This document shows, piece after piece, positions 58,626-64,000 of a stretch of 64,000 nucleotides of DNA. The translations under genes were made by a program, and so were the position numbers. The notes below the pieces were generated by a model. The model was not told where the DNA came from, ran no database searches, and saw only the letters and a program-made list of their open reading frames with translations. The DNA comes from Mesorhizobium sp. ZC-5 (GTDB taxonomy: Bacteria; Pseudomonadota; Alphaproteobacteria; Rhizobiales; Rhizobiaceae), in assembly GCF_025753855.1 (NCBI RefSeq), contig NZ_JAOWPT010000002.1:868001-932000 (forward strand), given 5' to 3'. Numbering within the stretch: the stretch's first letter is position 1; every line of letters begins with the position of its first letter.

Positions 58626-59744
58626 CTAGACACGCATCGGCATGAGCACATAAAGCGCGTGTTCGTCGGCAGTGTCATGGATCAGGGTCGGTGATCCGGC
58701 ATCCGCCAGCATGAATTCGGCCTCGCTGCCGGAGAGTTGAGCGGCGACGTCCAGCAGGTACTTGGCGTTGAAGCCGATTTCGATCGGATCGGAGGAATAG
58801 GCGGCCGCGAGTTCCTCGGTTGCACTGCCGGAATCCGGATTGTTGACAGCAAGCGTCACCTGGCCTTCGGCAATCGACAGTTTCACGGCGCGTCCGCGCT
58901 CTGAAGAGATCGTGGAAACGCGGTCGACCGCGGCGGCGAAACTCTGCCTGTCGATGACGAGCTTCTTGTCGTTGCCGGTAGGAATGACCCGCTGATAGTC
59001 CGGAAACGTGCCGTCGATCAGCTTCGAGGTCAGGACAACGCTGCCGATGGTGAAACGGATCTTGGTGTCCGATAATTCGATGGTCACGGCGACATCCGGA
59101 TCGTCGACAAGCTTCTGCAATTCGCTGACCGTCTTGCGCGGGATGATGATGCCGGGCATTCCTTCAGAACCGGCAGGCGCATCGACTTCGGCGCGCGCCA
59201 ATCTGTGGCCATCGGTCGCCACCGAACGCAGCTTCAGCTTTCCGTTCGTTTCATGTGCGTGCAGGTAGATGCCGTTCAGATAGTAGCGGGTCTCTTCCGT
59301 CGAGATGGCGAATTGGGTCTTTTCGATCAGGCCCTTTATCGCCGCCGATTCCACGCGGAAAATATGCGAGAACGATCCTGCCGTCAGTTCCGGGAAGTCC
59401 GACTGCGGCAGGCATTGCAGGCGGAAGCTCGACCGGCCGGAAATCACCGACATGGCATGGCCTTCCTCGTCCATCTTCAGCATGACTTCGGCGCCATCCG
59501 GCAACTTGCGGACGATGTCATAGAGAAGGTGCGCCGGAACGGTGGTGGCACCGGCCTGTTCGACCTTTGCAGCGGTTGCTTCCGTAACTTCCAGGTCCAG
59601 ATCGGTGGCCTTCATCTCGAGGCTCGCGCCCGTAGCCGACAGCAGCACGTTGGACAGAATGGGAATGGTATTCCGGCGCTCGACAACACGATGCACATGG
59701 TTCAGCGACTTCAGAAGATTGGAGCGTTCGATGACTACACGCAT
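58626..59744 (-). CDS. dnaN: DNA polymerase III beta sliding clamp
   Basis: 372 aa, standard length, three clamp domains. N-terminal MRVVIERSNLLKSLNHVHRVVERRNTIPILSNVL and C-terminal YVLMPMRV are typical. ATG 59744 is preferred to an ATG seven codons upstream. It follows dnaA after 213 bp and precedes recF. Confidence 0.98.
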   Translation of the reverse strand: MRVVIERSNLLKSLNHVHRVVERRNTIPILSNVLLSATGASLEMKATDLDLEVTEATAAKVEQAGATTVPAHLLYDIVRKLPDGAEVMLKMDEEGHAMSVISGRSSFRLQCLPQSDFPELTAGSFSHIFRVESAAIKGLIEKTQFAISTEETRYYLNGIYLHAHETNGKLKLRSVATDGHRLARAEVDAPAGSEGMPGIIIPRKTVSELQKLVDDPDVAVTIELSDTKIRFTIGSVVLTSKLIDGTFPDYQRVIPTGNDKKLVIDRQSFAAAVDRVSTISSERGRAVKLSIAEGQVTLAVNNPDSGSATEELAAAYSSDPIEIGFNAKYLLDVAAQLSGSEAEFMLADAGSPTLIHDTADEHALYVLMPMRV

Positions 59745-59857
59745 GTCGAGTTTATCTCGCTTCAATGAAGGAGCGGCAATCCGCGAGCTGCTGTGTCGCG
59801 AAGGACCGCAAAAGGGTCAGAATCGAAGCAAACTGACAGGAAAACGCCTGCAAAGGC

Positions 59858-59895
59858 AAGCCCGCGGAAGGCTTCATAGGCGCTTCCGCGGGCTT
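59858..59895 (-). terminator. 13-bp perfect hairpin between dnaA and dnaN
   Basis: AAGCCCGCGGAAG (59858-59870) and CTTCCGCGGGCTT (59883-59895) around a 12-base loop. There is only a short T-run on either side, so it may be a partial terminator that separates dnaA from dnaN-recF. Confidence 0.5.
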
Positions 59896-59957
59896 TCTGG
59901 GGATAATGCCTGCATTGCAGGCGGGAGGTTCGCCGCATCCCCGTTTAGAAGCAGTTT

Positions 59958-61505
59958 TCAGGCCTGATCGGAGATCAGTCTTCTGAGCAGTTCGAGTTCT
60001 TGCGCAAGTGTGTTGTCCGATCCCGAAAGGTCCTCGATCTTGCGTACCGCGTGCAGCACCGTCGTGTGGTCGCGACCGCCGAAACGACGTCCAATCTCCG
60101 GAAGCGATCGCGGCGTCATCACCTTCGAAAGATACATTGCGACCTGTCTCGGCTTGACGATCGTTCGGGTCCTCCGGTTGGACAGGAGTTCGGTCTTCGA
60201 GACATTGTAGTGCCGGGCGACAATGCGCTGGATGTCCTCGATGCGCACGCGCTTCGGCTCGCCCGAGCGATAGATGTGCCCCAAGATCTCGTCGATGCGG
60301 TCGATGGTGATTTGCGGCTCGAAGGAGTGCCTGAACAGCAACTGGTTGAACGCCCCTTCGAGTTCGCGGCCGCTGCCGGTAACAGTCTTCGCCACATGAT
60401 TGAGAATTTCGTCGGGGATGTTGAGCGACTGATCTTCGGTCTTGGCACTCGCCAGCCGAAGCTTCAGCATGCCCAGGCGCATGCCGAAATCAGGCGCCGA
60501 CATTTCCAGTGCCACGCCGCCATTCAGCCGCGAGCGCACGCGCGGTTCCAGCGATTCCAGTTCCGCAGGCGGCCTGTCGGCGGCAACCACGACCTGCTTT
60601 GCACTGTCCAGCAGCATGTTGATCAGATGGCAGAACTCGTGCTGGATCGACTTGCCCTGCAGGAACTGCATATCGTCGATGATCAGCAGATCGATGTCGC
60701 GCAACTGCTCCTTGAGGGTCAATGCGTTGTTGTCGCGTATGGCGGTGGCGAAGCGCCACATGAAATACTCGGCAGTGAGGTAGACCACCCGCGACTGCGG
60801 ATTCTGCTTGAGCGATTCAGCGGCGATGGCCTGCAGGAGATGGGTCTTGCCGAGCCCGACCGTGGCATGCAGGAAAAGCGGATTGAAACGAACGGCATTC
60901 GACTGGGATTCGGCAACCGCCTTGGCCGCCGCGAACGCCACCCGGTTCGAGGGTCCATCAATGAAGGACTGGAATGTATAGCGTGCGTCCAAAGGCGAAC
61001 CGAGCACCGGCTGACGGGAATCGGTCTCCAGCACCGCGCTGTTTCGTTGGACGTTGGCCCGATCAGGACGTTGGGCGGTGAGTGTCCCAGACCCGAGAGC
61101 AGTCTGCACAGGTCGTGGTGCCTTGCGCACGAGCGGCTGCTCCAACTCCGGAACGGCGCGCCCGTGCCGGGTCGCGCTGCGGACGATGATCTCTATCTTC
61201 AGGATGTCCGGTTCTTCCTGTCTCCAGAGCTCATTGATCAGATCCAGATAGTGACCATTGATCCACGACCGCAGGAATGCGGTCGGAACGGAGATGCGCG
61301 CTACCCCTTTAGACGCCTCCGTCAATTTCATCCGGCCAAACCAGCTGGAATAGACATCGCTGCCCAGCCGTGCCTTCAATTGTGCCTTTACGCGTTCAAA
61401 AGTCTTGTCTTCGCCCCCCGAGATGGTAGCCGCCATGCCCTGTCCCTCGACAATGTTGTGAAAAGGAAAGTTGACCCCCGCTTCCCTTTCGATTGCACTC
61501 TGCAT
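59958..61505 (-). CDS. dnaA: chromosomal replication initiator DnaA
   Basis: 515 aa: N-terminal DnaB-binding domain I, a variable linker, the AAA+ domain (Walker [17 protein letters not shown], Walker [14 protein letters not shown]) and the C-terminal DNA-binding signature [18 protein letters not shown] 61505 has AGGGACG about 8 bases upstream; 30 more codons are open without family likeness. It starts the dnaA-dnaN-recF run. The 760-base region upstream is AT-rich with DnaA-box and GANTC elements, so control by DnaA and by CcrM methylation is plausible. Confidence 0.98.
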   Translation of the reverse strand: MQSAIEREAGVNFPFHNIVEGQGMAATISGGEDKTFERVKAQLKARLGSDVYSSWFGRMKLTEASKGVARISVPTAFLRSWINGHYLDLINELWRQEEPDILKIEIIVRSATRHGRAVPELEQPLVRKAPRPVQTALGSGTLTAQRPDRANVQRNSAVLETDSRQPVLGSPLDARYTFQSFIDGPSNRVAFAAAKAVAESQSNAVRFNPLFLHATVGLGKTHLLQAIAAESLKQNPQSRVVYLTAEYFMWRFATAIRDNNALTLKEQLRDIDLLIIDDMQFLQGKSIQHEFCHLINMLLDSAKQVVVAADRPPAELESLEPRVRSRLNGGVALEMSAPDFGMRLGMLKLRLASAKTEDQSLNIPDEILNHVAKTVTGSGRELEGAFNQLLFRHSFEPQITIDRIDEILGHIYRSGEPKRVRIEDIQRIVARHYNVSKTELLSNRRTRTIVKPRQVAMYLSKVMTPRSLPEIGRRFGGRDHTTVLHAVRKIEDLSGSDNTLAQELELLRRLISDQA

Positions 61506-62265
61506 GATTTCGTCCCTGTCCTTTGTTTTAAGCCGCCGCTTCTGCCCTCCGCCAGGCAGCCGATCGGCAACATTTCCTTGCCGCCGGAAAGACACTTGCC
61601 GGCAGCTGTTAGCCTCTCATTCCCGAACGCCATATTTGGCTTGAGCCGGGAACTCCCCTCTCGCAATGGGTGTCTCAGGACAAAGATTTACCCACGCTCC
61701 GGCGAGAACGCCGGAGCGATGTGTCGAACTCCGATCCAGATAACCGCATCACTCAGTCGCATCGAAAGAGCAAAACATAGCCACCCGCGGAATTGATCCG
61801 CGCTGCAAATTCAGCCATTTTTAGCTAGGTCTTCAGGCCGTCGGCCCGTCCCTCTCGATGCTTGAACACTACAAAAAACGTTGTGGAAAGGGCAAGGCCA
61901 CGGCTAACGGATTTTTAACGAATCTGCTTAGGCCTAGACGGATCGATCTTGGGTAGAAATCCAATAAACCGTTTTGATTCAAAACCTTTTCGCGGTGCAA
62001 TTTTTCAGGCCGCTGGCGGCGAAATAAATTTAAAAAAAGTGCTTGACACATCCGCACTCTACACGGCCGGTGGATGACATGAACAACATGTGGATAACCA
62101 CGTGTAAGCGCCTGAAGATATTGAATAAATAGTGCCAAGCGTCATTTGGACGACGATCCTGTGTGACGGCCTCAAATATCAGAAATCGCGCATGTGCCGG
62201 CAAAGGATTTTTCCGCCCGGACCGGCTGCCGTTGGGTCAGTTTTGTAAGTGTTGTCCGGCAAACG
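61506..62265. promoter_or_regulatory. dnaA upstream region with DnaA boxes and GANTC palindrome
   Basis: No gene is supported in this stretch. It contains a perfect DnaA box (62089-62097, minus-strand TTATCCACA), weaker two-mismatch boxes near 61688, 61882 and 62069, and a 15-bp palindrome GTTTTGATTCAAAAC at 61971-61985 centred on the CcrM site GATTC. AT-rich tracts occur around 61860-62130. Such elements fit dnaA autoregulation. In Rhizobiales the chromosomal origin is usually near hemE, so an origin here is not claimed. Confidence 0.5.
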
Positions 62266-62292
62266 AAAAAACCCGGCGGGTTAGGCCGGGTT
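62266..62292 (-). terminator. rho-independent terminator of rpsT
   Basis: On the minus strand AACCCGGC and GCCGGGTT form eight perfect pairs around a 7-base loop, followed by TTTT. It lies 28 bases after the rpsT stop. Confidence 0.85.
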
Positions 62293-62320
62293 CCTGAAAT
62301 GGAAAATGCAAAAAGGACGT

Positions 62321-62587
62321 TTAGACGCTCAGCGTCTTCAGCCGTTGCGCGAGGCGAGAAACCTTGCGCGAGGCTGTGTTCTTGTGGATGACGCCCTTGG
62401 TGGCCGCGCGCATCAATTCAGGCTGAGCGGCCAGGAAGGCAGCCTCGGCTGCAGACTTGTCACCGGCTGCAAGAGCCTCCTCGACTTTGCGGACATAGGT
62501 GCGCACGCGCGAGCGGCGGGTCTTGTTAGTCGCCGCACGGCGGGCGATCTTGCGCGTTGCCTTTTTGGCCGAAGAGGTGTTGGCCAT
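62321..62587 (-). CDS. rpsT: 30S ribosomal protein S20
   Basis: 88-aa strongly basic S20. It starts [17 protein letters not shown] and has [20 protein letters not shown] at the C-terminus. It binds 16S rRNA at the 5' domain. GAGAGG lies 4-9 bases before ATG 62587. It has a clear terminator of its own. Confidence 0.98.
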   Translation of the reverse strand: MANTSSAKKATRKIARRAATNKTRRSRVRTYVRKVEEALAAGDKSAAEAAFLAAQPELMRAATKGVIHKNTASRKVSRLAQRLKTLSV

Positions 62588-62748
62588 GGTGCCTCTCTAT
62601 CTGTCTATATTAGAACTGTGCTGCGATTAGCCGCAAAGCACAAAAAAACAAATGGGCAGCCGGAGGGCCACCTCAGTTGAGGCGGCTTATAGTGTAGCTT
62701 TTGCGGGGCGTCAACGCCGCCTCATCTTCTTTTTCGGCCTGCCACGGA

Positions 62749-63522
62749 TCATCGGTTCTCGAATTTCGCTGCGCGTTTTTCGGTGAATGCCGTCATGCCT
62801 TCTTTCTGGTCTTCCAGCGCGAACATCGAGTGGAAGACGCGGCGTTCGAAGCGCAGGCCTTCCGCCAGCGTCGTCTCGTAGGAGCGGTTGACGGCTTCCT
62901 TCGTCATCATGACGGACGGTAGCGAGAAGTCCGCGATCTTGGATGCCGCCTTGAGCGCCTCGTCGACGATATCGGCCGTCGGAACCACCCGGGAGACGAG
63001 GCCAGAACGTTCGGCTTCCGCCGCATCCATCATGCGTCCGGTCAGACACATGTCCATCGCCTTCGACTTGCCGACAAAGCGCGTCAACCGCTGCGAGCCA
63101 CCCATGCCCGGCATGACGCCCAGCGTGATCTCGGGTTGACCGAATTTCGCGTTTTCGCCTGCAATGATGAAATCGCACATCATCGCCAGTTCGCAACCGC
63201 CGCCGAGCGCATAGCCTGCAACTGCAGCGATGATTGGTTTGCGGGTCCGGGTGAGACCTTCCCAGCCCGCGAAAAAATCCTCCAGATAGGCTTCGATATA
63301 GCTCTTGGCTTGCATCTCTCTAATGTCGGCGCCTGCTGCAAACGCCTTCTCAGAGCCGGTTATGACGATTGCGCCGACTTCCGTGTTGGCGTCGAACGCC
63401 TGCAGCGCGCCGACAACTTCTCCAAGCACCTGTGAATTGAGGGCGTTGAGTGCTTTGGGCCTGTTCAATGTAATCAGGCCGACCTTACCGCGCGTTTCAA
63501 CGATGATCGTTTCATAAGTCAT
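62749..63522 (-). CDS. enoyl-CoA hydratase
   Basis: 257-aa crotonase-fold protein. Oxyanion-hole and catalytic positions Glu111 ([11 protein letters not shown]) and Glu131 ([20 protein letters not shown]) are both present, so it should hydrate enoyl-CoA in fatty acid beta-oxidation. It is directly downstream of mutM (38-bp gap) and upstream of rpsT, a conserved neighbourhood in Rhizobiales. Confidence 0.95.
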   Translation of the reverse strand: MTYETIIVETRGKVGLITLNRPKALNALNSQVLGEVVGALQAFDANTEVGAIVITGSEKAFAAGADIREMQAKSYIEAYLEDFFAGWEGLTRTRKPIIAAVAGYALGGGCELAMMCDFIIAGENAKFGQPEITLGVMPGMGGSQRLTRFVGKSKAMDMCLTGRMMDAAEAERSGLVSRVVPTADIVDEALKAASKIADFSLPSVMMTKEAVNRSYETTLAEGLRFERRVFHSMFALEDQKEGMTAFTEKRAAKFENR

Positions 63523-63560
63523 GGCAAATCTCCGGGCAAACTGGATGCCAGTCGCTTAGC

Positions 63561-64000
63561 CTAGTGCTGGCAGGTCGGGCAATGAAAAGTGGAACGGCCG
63601 CTTTGCACGAAGCGGTGGATCGTCCCACCGCAGCCCGGCTTGAGGCAAGGTTGGCCTTCGCGGTCGTAGACGGAGAAGGAATGCTGGAAATAGCCAAGCG
63701 ACCCGTCCGTCCTGATGTGATCCCTGAGTGACGAGCCGCCCGCGTCGATCGCATCCGCGATCACATTGCGGATTGCCTCGGCAAGCCTGTTGCTGCGTTC
63801 CGACATCTTGCCAGGCGTAGCGGCGATCGTTCCGGCTATGCGGCGCGGCGACAGGCCGGCGCGCCATAGAGCTTCGGCGACGTAGATGTTGCCGAGCCCG
63901 GCGATAATGGTCTGGTCCAGGAGCGCGGCCTTCAGCGGCGCTTTCCTGCCGCGCATCAAATCGGCCAGCAGTGCGCCATCGAGCGTGTTTCCCGTTGGTT
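63561..64000 (-). CDS. mutM: formamidopyrimidine-DNA glycosylase, C-terminal part (N-terminus off the window)
   Basis: The last 145 or so residues are visible. They hold the helix-two-turn-helix ([44 protein letters not shown]) and the C-terminal zinc finger ([13 protein letters not shown]...FHCPTCQH) whose Arg contacts damaged DNA. The catalytic N-terminal Pro-Glu is outside. MutM removes 8-oxoguanine. The frame is open to the window edge. Confidence 0.96.
   Translation of the reverse strand, partial: PTGNTLDGALLADLMRGRKAPLKAALLDQTIIAGLGNIYVAEALWRAGLSPRRIAGTIAATPGKMSERSNRLAEAIRNVIADAIDAGGSSLRDHIRTDGSLGYFQHSFSVYDREGQPCLKPGCGGTIHRFVQSGRSTFHCPTCQH

Noticed and set aside
61506-62265. Firm call of a chromosomal origin upstream of dnaA
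   Set aside because: Only one perfect DnaA box was found, and Rhizobiales origins normally sit near hemE; evidence supports regulation better than initiation.

Overview
This window comes from a GC-rich alphaproteobacterium of the Rhizobiales, most likely Phyllobacteriaceae (Mesorhizobium/Aminobacter type). The pointers are an Irr-type Fur regulator next to fabA-fabB-fabI, a rhizobial HTH regulator directly before metK, the order mutM-echA-rpsT-dnaA-dnaN-recF, a long ylxR-L7Ae gene inside the rimP-nusA-infB operon, and large RIME-like palindromic repeats. Genus is inferred from style and gene order, not from a search.

Layout. 1-6.6 kb (mostly minus): a truncated ECF41-type sigma factor, a SulP transporter with an XRE regulator, a PAP2 phosphatase with a 4-TM transporter, an arsR-arsC-aqpS arsenic operon and a ring-cleaving dioxygenase. 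6.8-9.5 kb: cyanide-insensitive bd oxidase cioAB, split by a 45-bp perfect inverted repeat. 9.5-11.9 kb (minus): an accessory locus with a PatG-like (cyanobactin-maturase-type) subtilisin whose frame breaks at a run of eight A, followed by a 67-aa Cys-rich peptide gene. 12.3-17.1 kb: a GT1 glycosyltransferase, lepA, a membrane protein and dense intergenic repeats. 17.4-19.7 kb: an AT-rich island with a KTSC-domain gene translationally coupled to an OLD-family ATPase/TOPRIM nuclease, a probable defence module. 20-25.5 kb: a hypothetical gene, a tiny lipoprotein, a lone hydantoinase-A gene and malate synthase G.

25.8-36.3 kb is one long plus-strand housekeeping series: tsaB, rimI, plsC, miaB, phoH, ybeY, tlyC/corC, lnt, an XRE regulator, metK and trmB. 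These cover tRNA modification, envelope lipid and lipoprotein maturation, and rRNA processing. 36.8-43.8 kb is the rimP-nusA-ylxR-infB-rbfA-truB transcription/translation operon, with its own promoter and an attenuator-like terminator in the leader. corA, rpsO, pnp and an RsmC-like methyltransferase follow.

49-54.5 kb: the fabA-fabB-fabI unsaturated fatty acid operon runs away from irr; then a DUF4260 protein, an SH3-domain export protein and a 2-hydroxyacid dehydrogenase. 54.5-64 kb (minus): dnaA, dnaN, recF, a MoeB/ThiF-type E1, a GNAT and the two-subunit aconitase X run in one direction, with rpsT, an enoyl-CoA hydratase and the truncated mutM upstream. The long dnaA upstream region holds a perfect DnaA box and a palindrome centred on a GANTC (CcrM) site.

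The most unusual material is the PatG-like/Cys-rich peptide locus with its poly-A frameshift, then the KTSC-OLD island and the repeat families around it.
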